Position numbers and translations under genes: made by a program. The notes under the pieces were generated by a model, which saw only the letters and a list, made by a program, of their open reading frames with translations, was not told where the DNA came from and did not search any database. DNA of 24,300 nucleotides. Origin: Bin22 sp034428635. Its GTDB lineage: Bacteria; Chloroflexota; Dehalococcoidia; Lucifugimonadales; UBA3495. The DNA lies in the NCBI GenBank assembly GCA_034428635.1, contig DAOUHR010000155.1, forward strand, positions 1 to 24,300, written 5' to 3'. Shown here in pieces: positions 7,484 through 14,157 of the stretch (position 1 is the first letter of the stretch; each line of letters starts with the position of its first letter).

Positions 7484-7750
7484 CTTTGCCCTCCTCTTTT
7501 CCCTTTATCCAAGAATATACACGAACAATAACTAAGGGGGTTGCATTTGGCAGAGTTCCGGTTCAGGTGGTTTAGAGCGAGCAGCGGCAAGTTTGAACCT
7601 ACCCTCGCTACCCAACAAGCGCTTTTCACGGCCAGTGCCACTAACATTGGACTCTTTTAATGCACTTCTACATTCCTACCTGCCCCTCAGTAATGGTGAG
7701 CGGGCAACAAAGCATTAATGGCCAATTGTGCCCATTCGGGGATTAAGAGT
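7484..7750. other. Intergenic region between two minus-strand genes
   Basis: This 267-bp gap holds no convincing gene or tRNA. TTTATCCAAGAATATACACGA at 7503-7523 resembles an arm of repeat family C. A TATATT (minus strand) occurs within that repeat upstream of the jelly-roll gene, but no -35 partner is seen. Composition is AT-richer than the flanks. Confidence 0.4.
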
Positions 7751-8524
7751 TCAATATTGGCTGATAAACTCCAGGACCAGGCCGTTCCATACGTGGGGGC
7801 GTTCCCAGAAACCGGCGTGGCCGGCATCTGGCAGGGACACAAAGCGACTGGTGGAGATATGGTCCGACAGCAGCCGCATTAAAGCCGGTGGAGACAACAG
7901 GTCAGCGTCTCCCGAAAGCACCATCACCGGTAACTGAATGGCGCCCAGGCGCTGGTAGGTAATTGGTTCTCGCAGAGGCTGGGCCGGTAGGGGACCAAGG
8001 GGACGGCTTCCTTCCTGGATTTCCAGCCAACGGGCCGCGCCTTCCGGGTCTCTGCCCCGGTAGGATGGCCCCAGTTCCCGCAAGTCCTCGGGCAGGTCCT
8101 GGATTTGCTGGGGTCTCAGTCTGCGCTGCAGTTCCAGGTAATCGGCATCCTGCACACCGCCGATGGTGTTGGCCGCCACCAGGCTGCGCACACGTTCCGG
8201 GTGGCTTAAAGCATAATCCAGGGCTGGAATAGCCCCGGCGGCAGTGCCCACCAGGTGCACGCGGTCCAGGCCCAGCGCATCCAGCAAAGCGTGAAGGTCG
8301 TCCCCCGCGAAACCGGGCTGCGGCCCCGAATCTGTAGGGCGGGAGCGTCCCCAGGTGCGGCGGTCATAAGAAATGCACCGGTACCCGGCGGCGGTAAAAG
8401 CGGGCAACTGGTGTACCCAGCACTCCGTCGTACCTGTGGCGGCGTGCAGCAGGACTACCGGCGTGCCGGAACCGCCCGTATCTTCGTACCAGAGGTCAAC
8501 GCCGGGGAGAGAAAGGTAGGGCAT
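7751..8524 (-). CDS. Alpha/beta hydrolase with nucleophile Ser replaced by Ala
   Basis: The 257-residue protein has the alpha/beta hydrolase layout: oxyanion strand VVLLHAATGT at residues 23-32, SYDRRTWGRS at 52-61, a cap region at about 120-190, Asp208 in SGDADLLSPP and His236 in DAGHAGFW. The nucleophile elbow, normally G-x-S-x-G, reads G93-T94-A95-A96-G97, so the serine position is alanine (codon GCC at 8242-8240). With acid and histidine kept but the nucleophile lost, it may be non-hydrolytic, for example a binding protein or a cofactor-independent lyase-type member. The ATG at 8524 has AGAGGAGA upstream. It is transcribed divergently from the RidA-like gene across a 261-bp region. Confidence 0.88.
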   Translation of the reverse strand: MPYLSLPGVDLWYEDTGGSGTPVVLLHAATGTTECWVHQLPAFTAAGYRCISYDRRTWGRSRPTDSGPQPGFAGDDLHALLDALGLDRVHLVGTAAGAIPALDYALSHPERVRSLVAANTIGGVQDADYLELQRRLRPQQIQDLPEDLRELGPSYRGRDPEGAARWLEIQEGSRPLGPLPAQPLREPITYQRLGAIQLPVMVLSGDADLLSPPALMRLLSDHISTSRFVSLPDAGHAGFWERPHVWNGLVLEFISQY

Positions 8525-8785
8525 CGGGATTATTCTCCTCTGTGCCGGGCATCATACGTAGCGGCACGACCCCGTAGGAAACTGTCCCAAGATCCTTGCC
8601 GCCTTGACGGGGGAAGGTCAGAGCCTCCCCTGATCTTGCCGAAGGGATGGGTGTAAGAAAGTCCATTATCACACACCTTCTCAGAAACGACGGATGAGGC
8701 CGCCCCGTTTCAGATGGAATGTTATCATACACCCACGAATCCCCGGCCCTGAAAATCCTACTTGAAAACCAACGGAGGTATCCCC
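8525..8785. other. Divergent intergenic region
   Basis: This 261-bp region separates the minus-strand hydrolase from the plus-strand RidA-like gene and should carry both promoters. TATGAT on the minus strand (8556-8551) is a possible -10 without a good -35. TATCAT near 8732 on the plus strand is another weak candidate. An open frame crossing it on the minus strand (to 8837) has no family resemblance and is not accepted. Confidence 0.35.
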
Positions 8786-9175
8786 ATGGCAGAGCGCGTA
8801 CCCATAGTTCCCGACGGGCTGGCCGCCAGCCCCGCATTCTCCCCCGGCGTGCGGGTGGGCGATTTACTGTTCGTGTCCGGCCAGATAGCCCAGGGCGCCG
8901 ACGGCCAATTGGTGGGCGGGAGCGACTGCGCCGCCCAGACCCGCCAGGTAATGGCCCGCATCCGCACCATCGTCGAGGCGGCGGGGGCCACCATGCAGGA
9001 TGTGGTGAAGATCACTACCTTCCTGGTGAATCTGGACGACTACCCCGGGTTCAGCCAGGTCCGCTCCGAGACCTTTCCCGACAGCCCTCCGGCCAGTTCC
9101 ACCCTGGTGGTGGCGGCCCTGGTGCGCCCCGAATTTCTGGTGGAAGTAGAAGCGGTGGTACACATCCCCAATTAA
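8786..9175 (+). CDS. RidA/YjgF/UK114-family protein
   Basis: The 129-residue product starts at the ATG 8786, preceded by a strong GGAGG 8 nt upstream; the upstream in-frame ATG at 8762 has none. Family marks are VGDLLFVSGQIAQGADGQLVGG, the helix TRQVMARIRTIVEAAGATMQDVVK, and FPDSPPASSTLVVAALVRPEFLVEVEAVVHIP at the C-terminus. Canonical RidA hydrolyses reactive enamine/imine intermediates using a conserved arginine near the C-terminal strand. By eye the arginine in ALVRPE is two residues displaced from that of E. coli RidA, so membership in a non-archetypal Rid subgroup is likely. The next gene is an FAH-family hydrolase; Rid proteins often sit among catabolic genes. Confidence 0.9.
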   Translation: MAERVPIVPDGLAASPAFSPGVRVGDLLFVSGQIAQGADGQLVGGSDCAAQTRQVMARIRTIVEAAGATMQDVVKITTFLVNLDDYPGFSQVRSETFPDSPPASSTLVVAALVRPEFLVEVEAVVHIPN

Positions 9176-9182
9176 CCCAATT

Positions 9183-9284
9183 AACATGGATACACAGGAT
9201 GAACAGGATTAGGTTAGCTTGCCCAATCGAAGTCTTCCTTACGGGTAAGCAATAAAATACTGTATATCCTGTGCATCCATGTTT
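9183..9284. repeat. Interspersed inverted repeat, family A copy 2
   Basis: The left arm at 9183-9209 and right arm at 9257-9284 are imperfect reverse complements with the same core as the copy at 676-745 (AACATGGATACACAGGATGA on the left). The spacer is about 47 nt and unrelated to that of copy 1. It fills almost the whole gap between the RidA-like and FAH-family genes. Confidence 0.75.
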
Positions 9285-9312
9285 GAATCTTTCCTAAAAG
9301 TGAGGTAGCGAT

Positions 9313-10101
9313 ATGAAACTTGCCAGATTCAGCGTTGGTCCCTGGGAAAGCTACGGACTGGTTGAGGGCGACTCGGTGCGCGTCATCCAGGGCAGCATTT
9401 TCGGGGAGCACAACGTTACCGACGCCACCTATCCCCTCAGCCAGGTAAAGCTGCTGCCGCCCACCGTACCCACCTCCTACTGGGCCGTGGGCCTCAACTA
9501 CGCCGCCCACATCGCCCACCAGGAAGAGGCTCTGGACGCCGAGCGCATCCAGCGGGACTCCTCGGCCTTCCGGCCCTGGCAGAAGGGGGCCAACTGCATC
9601 ATCGGCCCTGGTGAGAGCATTGTCCTGCCGGCGGAGTCCGACTACGTGCATTACGAGGGGGAACTGCTCATCGTCATCGGCAAGCCCTGCCGCCGGGTGT
9701 CGGTGGAGGATGCCCCCAACTTCATCCTGGGCTACTCCATCGCCAACGATGTCAGCGGCGAGGGTTCCTGGGCCGCCGACCTGTCCAACTGGCGGCGCAA
9801 GATGTGCGACACCTTCGGTCCCGTTGGCCCCTGGATTGAGACCGACGTAGATCCCCACAACCTGGAAATCATCACCCGCCTGAACGGGCAAGAACACGAC
9901 CGGGGCAGTACCTCGGGCATGATTTACGACTGCTTCTACACGGTCAGCGGCATCAGCCAGTTCGTAACCCTGCGCCCGGGCGACATTATCCTCACCGGCG
10001 CCCCGGGCTCGGTGGAACAGCTTCACCCGGGCGACGTGGTGGAGATTGAAATTCCGGGCATCGGCACGCTGAGCAACCCGGTGGTGGCGGAGGAGGGGTA
10101 A
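9313..10101 (+). CDS. Fumarylacetoacetate hydrolase (FAH) family protein
   Basis: This 262-residue protein belongs to the FAH superfamily, whose metal-dependent members cleave or decarboxylate acylpyruvates and related products of aromatic ring degradation. It has a small N-terminal domain (MKLARFSVGPWESYGLVEGD) and the catalytic core: YWAVGLNYAAHIAHQ at residues 56-70, YEGELLIVIGKP at 114-125 with metal ligands Glu115 and Glu117, GYSIANDVS at 140-148 with Asp146, and CDTFGPVGPW at 165-174. The ATG at 9313 has GTGAGG about 8 nt upstream. Substrate is unknown; the neighbouring oxidoreductases make a catabolic role plausible. Confidence 0.93.
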   Translation: MKLARFSVGPWESYGLVEGDSVRVIQGSIFGEHNVTDATYPLSQVKLLPPTVPTSYWAVGLNYAAHIAHQEEALDAERIQRDSSAFRPWQKGANCIIGPGESIVLPAESDYVHYEGELLIVIGKPCRRVSVEDAPNFILGYSIANDVSGEGSWAADLSNWRRKMCDTFGPVGPWIETDVDPHNLEIITRLNGQEHDRGSTSGMIYDCFYTVSGISQFVTLRPGDIILTGAPGSVEQLHPGDVVEIEIPGIGTLSNPVVAEEG

Positions 10102-10390
10102 AGGGGGCTAACCAACGTCCAAAGTGTCGAAACGATTGCCCGGGGCGAGGATTCTTGCTTCGGGCAATTTACTGGGTGGGCAAAAGCCTTCCAGGAATCC
10201 CACAGGTTCGTTGTTTGGCACCTTATTTGGCAGGTTATTTGGTGCCGCAAAAGCCGTGTTTCAACCCGACAATCAGATACAAAATGGAGTCGATACCCAA
10301 GAAAGTGAGCCTTTAGTTCTTTCTTTTTTGGCACGCTAATTGACACACTATTAAGCGCTGATTGGCCTTAAGGATCGATGTTCCTTGCAC
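10102..10390. other. Intergenic region, no gene seen
   Basis: No supported gene lies between the FAH-family gene and the minus-strand islet. An open frame at 10124-10339 has no ribosome binding site or recognisable family. GGCACC at 10217 and GGTGCC at 10241 form a weak inverted repeat within a T-rich stretch. Composition shifts to AT-rich here, marking one edge of the islet. Confidence 0.45.
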
Positions 10391-10420
10391 CAAAAATAAT
10401 CCCTCTCTCCAGCGAGAGGG
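10391..10420 (-). terminator. Candidate intrinsic terminator of the three-gene islet
   Basis: On the minus strand, the stem CCCTCTC/GAGAGGG (10420-10414 and 10407-10401) with a 6-nt loop is followed by ATTATTTTTG (10400-10391). It lies about 33 bp after the stop of the last islet gene. The hairpin also resembles a common short repeat, so a dual nature is possible. Confidence 0.55.
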
Positions 10421-10452
10421 GGAAGTGATGAAGGGTTCGAGTTTAATCCGGG

Positions 10453-10725
10453 CTATTGTGCTGCGTTCCAAAGTTTCCAGAAGCCATCGCCACTCAAAGT
10501 ACATTCCACAAATTCCTCAAGGCCACGCCGGGTAAGCTTGAGGCGCCTCGCTGTGTCAGCAACCACAAAATCAGGCAACCTTCCACGTGCCGAATGCGAA
10601 AACTTGGCGGCTCTTAGCTCGCCGTTTCCCGGAATATCTATAAACAAATAAACATGATGCGAAGCACGTTCTTCCTGTGCATTCAGTTTTCTTCTTAATG
10701 CCCTTTGCAGGTCTCCTATGTCCAT
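10453..10725 (-). CDS. Small protein with distant HicA-like features
   Basis: The 90-residue product is not a clear member of a named family. It shares a pattern with HicA toxins: ASHHVYLFID at residues 21-30 recalls the GSHRIYTH segment of the true HicA at 1828, with a histidine after serine at the start of a strand. A further strand ELRAAKFSH and the helix FVVADTARRLKLT follow, in the position of the HicA C-terminal helix. A conserved-looking FVECTLS and a C-terminal FWKLW complete it. The ATG at 10725 is two bases after the stop of the preceding gene, so the pair is coupled. A toxin role is inference from this resemblance and the gene pairing. Confidence 0.65.
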   Translation of the reverse strand: MDIGDLQRALRRKLNAQEERASHHVYLFIDIPGNGELRAAKFSHSARGRLPDFVVADTARRLKLTRRGLEEFVECTLSGDGFWKLWNAAQ

Positions 10726-10727
10726 CC

Positions 10728-11144
10728 CTATACGGCAACTCTTCGGTGAACCAAAGCCCGCAACGCCTTCAACTCATCAAGAGCCGAATCTGCGAGCCTG
10801 CCTTCCCTAGCCTCCAAAACTTCTCTATAACCACTGAGGGAAGTAAGCAAGTCATAGATTGCTGCCTTGCTATTGCCGCCTACGCCATACTCTCCCACGG
10901 TCCAGCGGGTCAACGCCACGGTCTCGGCTCTGGAACTCCGTACCTCCACTATCAGATCCCGGCTTAATTTCCAAGAATCATCCCAAGTATAGTGAGCCGG
11001 AATCACATGCCAACCAACAGTAATTGGATCATCTTCTATCTGAAAAGTACCAGAGGATATAGCGCGTCTGCCACTTGGAACGGGGTCCGCAAATGGACTG
11101 TTGATAACCTGAACCCGTTCCGAGGACCACGAAATATTTCGCAT
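10728..11144 (-). CDS. Small protein with HicB-like C-terminal pattern
   Basis: The start is the ATG at 11144, with GAGGA spaced about 6 nt and one base after the stop of the upstream gene; the longer frame to 11192 overlaps that gene and is rejected. The product has 138 residues. Its first half is strand-rich (GWHVIPAHYTWDDSW, then LIVEVRSS). The second half, WTVGEYGVGGNSKAAIYDLL, resembles the 'G-x-T-x-E-A-i' strand-to-helix transition of HicB antitoxins, followed by a charged helix EVLEAREGRLADSALDELKA. The order, upstream of a HicA-like gene, fits an antitoxin-toxin pair. This is a pattern-level resemblance, so function is unproven. Confidence 0.65.
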   Translation of the reverse strand: MRNISWSSERVQVINSPFADPVPSGRRAISSGTFQIEDDPITVGWHVIPAHYTWDDSWKLSRDLIVEVRSSRAETVALTRWTVGEYGVGGNSKAAIYDLLTSLSGYREVLEAREGRLADSALDELKALRALVHRRVAV

Positions 11145-11145
11145 A

Positions 11146-11460
11146 TCAATCCTCGCTCTCGTACTCCCAAAATTCATCCCATTCTTGTTCACTCAATTCA
11201 AGCTGATCTAGCACCCACTGCGGAACATCAAACTGGACATCGTACTCAGTTTCCCGGGCCATAATCTGTTCTCTGAGGAGAAAAACCATAACCTTGAGCA
11301 GTTCGTTGCTCATCCGGATAGTACCAAGTGTGGTACGTTCACCCATTTCTGGGGAATCAGGATCAGTGTCAGGATTGCTTAACTTGAAACTTAGCTTTGC
11401 GCCCCAAGCCGTAATCGCAATATTGAACGAATCGGCATATATGTCAAAAGGTTCTTGCAT
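11146..11460 (-). CDS. DUF3467-like small protein
   Basis: The 104-residue product leads the islet. The layout YADSFNIAITAWGAKLSFKL at about residues 8-27, then LGTIRMSNELLKVMVFLLRE at about 45-64, resembles DUF3467 proteins: an N-terminal strand pair followed by a 'rIxMSpxxak' strand-helix. The C-terminus is very acidic (LSEQEWDEFWEYESED). No strong ribosome binding site precedes the ATG at 11460. The stop is one base before the next start, so translation is probably coupled. The function of DUF3467 is unknown. In this position it might be a regulator or a third partner of the pair that follows. Confidence 0.6.
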   Translation of the reverse strand: MQEPFDIYADSFNIAITAWGAKLSFKLSNPDTDPDSPEMGERTTLGTIRMSNELLKVMVFLLREQIMARETEYDVQFDVPQWVLDQLELSEQEWDEFWEYESED

Positions 11461-11521
11461 AAAGGGATTAGCCCGTGAGGGATATCGGGAAGCTTCGAAT
11501 TGTCGGCTACACTACTCTGGA

Positions 11522-11530
11522 ATTATAACA
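11522..11530 (-). promoter_or_regulatory. Extended -10 promoter of the three-gene islet
   Basis: On the minus strand the sequence TGTTATAAT (11530-11522) is a perfect extended -10 element. It would start transcription near 11515, leaving a leader of about 55 nt before the ATG at 11460. No good -35 is seen, as is normal for extended -10 promoters. Confidence 0.6.
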
Positions 11531-11626
11531 TCGTCAATACCAAGTCACCTTGCGAAGCGATACCTTGTTGCGCAATATCGGTTTCTTTTTCGGTTCTTTG
11601 CGTAACTAAAAGATAGTCCCATCCCT

Positions 11627-11656
11627 TTGATACCCCGCCCCCTTTCACGCTATACT
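11627..11656 (+). promoter_or_regulatory. Sigma70-type promoter of leuB
   Basis: TTGATA at 11627-11632 and TATACT at 11651-11656 are separated by 18 bp, each one mismatch from consensus. The predicted transcript start is about 11663, exactly where the hairpin described next begins. Confidence 0.7.
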
Positions 11657-11663
11657 GTTCCTT

Positions 11664-11703
11664 GGGCCTGGCGCCATTGGTGCGTGCGCCAGGCCCCTGT
11701 TTT
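11664..11703 (+). promoter_or_regulatory. 5' hairpin in leuB leader, terminator-like
   Basis: GGGCCTGGCGC at 11664-11674 and GCGCCAGGCCC at 11686-11696 are perfect 11-nt complements with an 11-nt loop, followed by CTGTTTT. The stem begins at or within a base or two of the predicted leuB transcript start. It may be an attenuator, a 5' stabiliser of the mRNA, or a terminator for something upstream; no leader peptide fits before it. Confidence 0.6.
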
Positions 11704-11738
11704 GTCAGCTAACTTCAACCAAATTCGGGAGGACTCGG

Positions 11739-12833
11739 GTGGAATTCAATATTGCAGTGCTCAGCGGCGACGGTATTGGGCCCGAAGTAACGGCCGAAGG
11801 GGTTAAGGCCCTGGAAGCCGTGGGGCGCGCCTTCGGCCACACCTTTAACCTGGAATACGGCGACGTGGGCGGCATTTCCATTGACCGGCACGGCACCCCC
11901 CTGACCCAGGAGGTGCAGGACCTGGCCGGTTCCGCCGAGGCCGTTCTCTTTGGCGCGGTGGGAGGCCCCAAATGGGACGACCCGTCCGCCTCAGTCCGAC
12001 CAGAAGACGGCCTGCTCCAACTCCGCTCCCACCTGGGCGTCTTCGCCAACATCCGCCCCGTCAAGGTCTACCCCAACCTGGTAGAGTCCAGCGTTCTCAA
12101 GCCCGAGGTGCTGGAGGGGGTGGACATGGTGGTGGTGCGGGAACTGACCGGCGGCCTCTACTACGCCGAACCCAAGGGCCGCCACGAAACGCCCCAGGGC
12201 TGGACCGGCGTGGACACCATGCGCTACAGCGAGGCCGAAATCGAGCGGGTGCTGCGGGTGGGCTTTGAACTGGCCCGGGGCCGCCGCAAGAAGCTGGCCT
12301 CCATTGATAAGGCCAACGTCCTGGAATGCTCCCGATTGTGGCGGCAGATAGCTACCCGCCTGGGCGAGGAATACCCCGACGTGGAACTGGAGCACGTGTT
12401 GGTGGACGCCTGCGCCATGCAGTTAGTGCAGCGTCCCTCCCGCTTCGATGTTATCGTGGCGGAGAACACATTTGGCGACATTCTCACCGACGAGGCGGCG
12501 GTGCTTTCCGCCTCCATGGGCCTGCTACCCTCGGCCAGCCTGGCCGACGTGCCCATCGAAGGCCGCAAGATTCCCGGCTTCTACGAACCCATCCACGGCA
12601 CCGCGCCAGACATTGCCGGCCAGGGTATTGCCAATCCCGTGGCCTCCACCCTCAGCGTGGCCATGATGCTGCGCTACTCGCTGGGCCTCACCGAGGAGGC
12701 GGCCAGCGTGGAGCGGGCGGTGGACCAGGCGCTCGAGGCCGGCCACCGCACCCCAGACATCGCCGTAGCGGGAACCCACCGGGTGAGCACCACCGAAATG
12801 GGCGACCTGATTGTCAGCGCCATTGCGAGTTAA
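11739..12833 (+). CDS. leuB: 3-isopropylmalate dehydrogenase
   Basis: LeuB oxidises and decarboxylates 3-isopropylmalate with NAD+ in leucine biosynthesis. The 364-residue length is typical. Family marks are LSGDGIGPEVTAEGVKAL at the N-terminus, RPEDGLLQLRSHLGVFANIRPVK, RELTGGLYYAEPKG, DKANVLECSRLWR, VDACAMQLVQRPSRFDVIVAENTFGDILTDEAA, and GSAPDIAGQG-like GTAPDIAGQGIANPVAS. The start is GTG at 11739, with GGGAGGA about 10 nt upstream. No leuA, leuC or leuD lies nearby, so the pathway genes are dispersed. The stop codon is also the first three bases of an inverted repeat. Confidence 0.96.
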   Translation: MEFNIAVLSGDGIGPEVTAEGVKALEAVGRAFGHTFNLEYGDVGGISIDRHGTPLTQEVQDLAGSAEAVLFGAVGGPKWDDPSASVRPEDGLLQLRSHLGVFANIRPVKVYPNLVESSVLKPEVLEGVDMVVVRELTGGLYYAEPKGRHETPQGWTGVDTMRYSEAEIERVLRVGFELARGRRKKLASIDKANVLECSRLWRQIATRLGEEYPDVELEHVLVDACAMQLVQRPSRFDVIVAENTFGDILTDEAAVLSASMGLLPSASLADVPIEGRKIPGFYEPIHGTAPDIAGQGIANPVASTLSVAMMLRYSLGLTEEAASVERAVDQALEAGHRTPDIAVAGTHRVSTTEMGDLIVSAIAS

Positions 12834-12970
12834 GAATTAGAAACTAAGAACTGGACTGAGCCAGCGAAGCCGTCTCCCATAACAAGATACGCTGTTCGCA
12901 TTAGCAATTGGACCAACGCTGGCGCTGTTATTCCTAAAAGGTAATTCTTAATTCGTAACTTCTAATTCAA
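12831..12970. repeat. Inverted-repeat element, family B
   Basis: The left arm at 12831-12854 (GAATTAGAAACTAAGAA core) and right arm at 12945-12970 (rc GAATTAGAAGTTACGAA) are imperfect reverse complements about 90 bp apart. The left arm supplies the leuB stop codon; the right arm touches the AAGGAGA ribosome binding site of the next gene. It is AT-rich, unlike its flanks, with no coding capacity. It looks like a MITE or REP-type insertion. Confidence 0.65.
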
Positions 12971-12978
12971 GGAGAAAC

Positions 12979-14010
12979 ATGCCTTTCGTACCGGACCAGG
13001 TCAGCCTGCTGGCGTCAGTGCCCATTTTCCTGGCCAGCGCGTTGGCCGTAGTCTTCCTGGGGGTGCAGCTGGCCAAGTACGGCGACGCCCTGGCGACCCT
13101 CACCGGCTGGGGACGACTCTTCGTGGGCAGCATCCTGGTGGCCCTGGCCACCTCCCTGCCCGAGTTGGCCCATAACTTCGCCGCAGTCCGTATTGATAAA
13201 CCCGAACAGGCGTTGGGGGATGTCCTGGGGTCAAACATGGTGAACATTCTGGCCCTGGCAGCGGTGGCGCTAATGTTTGGCGGGCGACGCTTTCTGCGGC
13301 AGGTGTCCCCGGAGCAGGGTTACTTAATTGTGCTGGCCGCTATTCTGACCGGCCTGGCAGTAATACTGGGCGCCTGGCACGCCCTGGCACCCGGCCCCCT
13401 GACCGAGGGCAACCTCTGGCAGATTGGCTTCTCCTCCATCTTCCTGCTGGTGGTCTATGTGATCGGTATGCGCATCGTTTACCAGCACCGTCCGGCATTG
13501 CAGGATGAAGATGAAAGTGAATTGGGGATTTCTCTTAGTCGCGCCTGGGTCCTGTTCGGCATGGTTTCCCTGGGAGTAATCGTATCGGGTATTGTCCTGG
13601 CTCAAAGCGCAGCCTGGATCGCAGATTCCACCGGAATTTCTTCAGGAGCCTTCGGCATCCTGGCGGTGGCGATGGTTACCAGTATGCCGGAAGTCTCGGC
13701 AACCATCGGAGCGGCTCGGCTGGGGGCTGCCGACCTGGCAGTGGCCGGTATTTACGGCAGTTGTGTATTCAACATAACCATCCTGGCCTATTCCGACGGT
13801 TTCTTGCGCGACGGTGTGCTCTTGAACATTGCGTCGGCGGAACACTTCGTAGCCGGAAGCCTTGCACTGGGGTTGATACTGTTCGGTGGGCTGCTCATCT
13901 GGGCCCGCAACCGCGTCTCCCAGCCCGTAATTGTGACCGGGCTGGCGCTGATAGCAGTGGTATACCTACTGGGCGCAACCCAGGTGGCAATACTGGGCGC
14001 GCCGGACTAA
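12979..14010 (+). CDS. CaCA-family cation (Ca2+/Na+) exchanger
   Basis: This 343-residue protein is an integral membrane antiporter of the CaCA superfamily, normally moving Ca2+ out in exchange for Na+ or H+. Roughly ten hydrophobic segments alternate with short loops. The two alpha-repeats are visible: ATSLPELAHNFAAV with GDVLGSNMVNI at residues 57-90, and TSMPEVSATIGAARLG with GIYGSCVFNI at 234-266. The acidic residue in each S-x-P-E is present. In the second repeat the usual G-S-N is G-S-C, and the first residue of that motif is also altered (AGIYGS), so ion selectivity may differ. A charged loop (QDEDESELG) at about 175-183 splits the halves. AAGGAGA precedes the ATG by 4 nt. Confidence 0.92.
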   Translation: MPFVPDQVSLLASVPIFLASALAVVFLGVQLAKYGDALATLTGWGRLFVGSILVALATSLPELAHNFAAVRIDKPEQALGDVLGSNMVNILALAAVALMFGGRRFLRQVSPEQGYLIVLAAILTGLAVILGAWHALAPGPLTEGNLWQIGFSSIFLLVVYVIGMRIVYQHRPALQDEDESELGISLSRAWVLFGMVSLGVIVSGIVLAQSAAWIADSTGISSGAFGILAVAMVTSMPEVSATIGAARLGAADLAVAGIYGSCVFNITILAYSDGFLRDGVLLNIASAEHFVAGSLALGLILFGGLLIWARNRVSQPVIVTGLALIAVVYLLGATQVAILGAPD

Positions 14011-14018
14011 AGTCATTT

Positions 14019-14080
14019 ATCCACGAATGGGCACTAACCGGCCCGAATGAATCAGTGGAGATTCGTGCTTGTTCGTGGAT
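14019..14080. repeat. Interspersed inverted repeat, family C
   Basis: ATCCACGAATGGGCACTAA at 14019-14037 and its near reverse complement at 14061-14080 flank a 23-nt spacer. Single arms of the same family occur at 5824-5842 and 7503-7523. It begins a few bases after the stop codon of the CaCA exchanger. Confidence 0.7.
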
Positions 14081-14157
14081 TGAACAACCCCGGTTGACGT
14101 CCCCACCAACCTGCCATAGACTTGGCCCCATCTGACCATTCCCGTACGGGGGCCACC

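Noticed and set aside
7551..7620. Possible tRNA in the gap near the jelly-roll gene
   Set aside because: A GGTTC-like stretch caught the eye, but no cloverleaf with acceptor stem and anticodon arm can be folded.
8496..8837. 113-residue minus-strand frame overlapping the alpha/beta hydrolase start
   Set aside because: It overlaps two better genes, has no start signal and no family resemblance.
10124..10339. 71-residue open frame after the FAH-family gene
   Set aside because: No ribosome binding site, no recognisable family, and odd composition; treated as intergenic.
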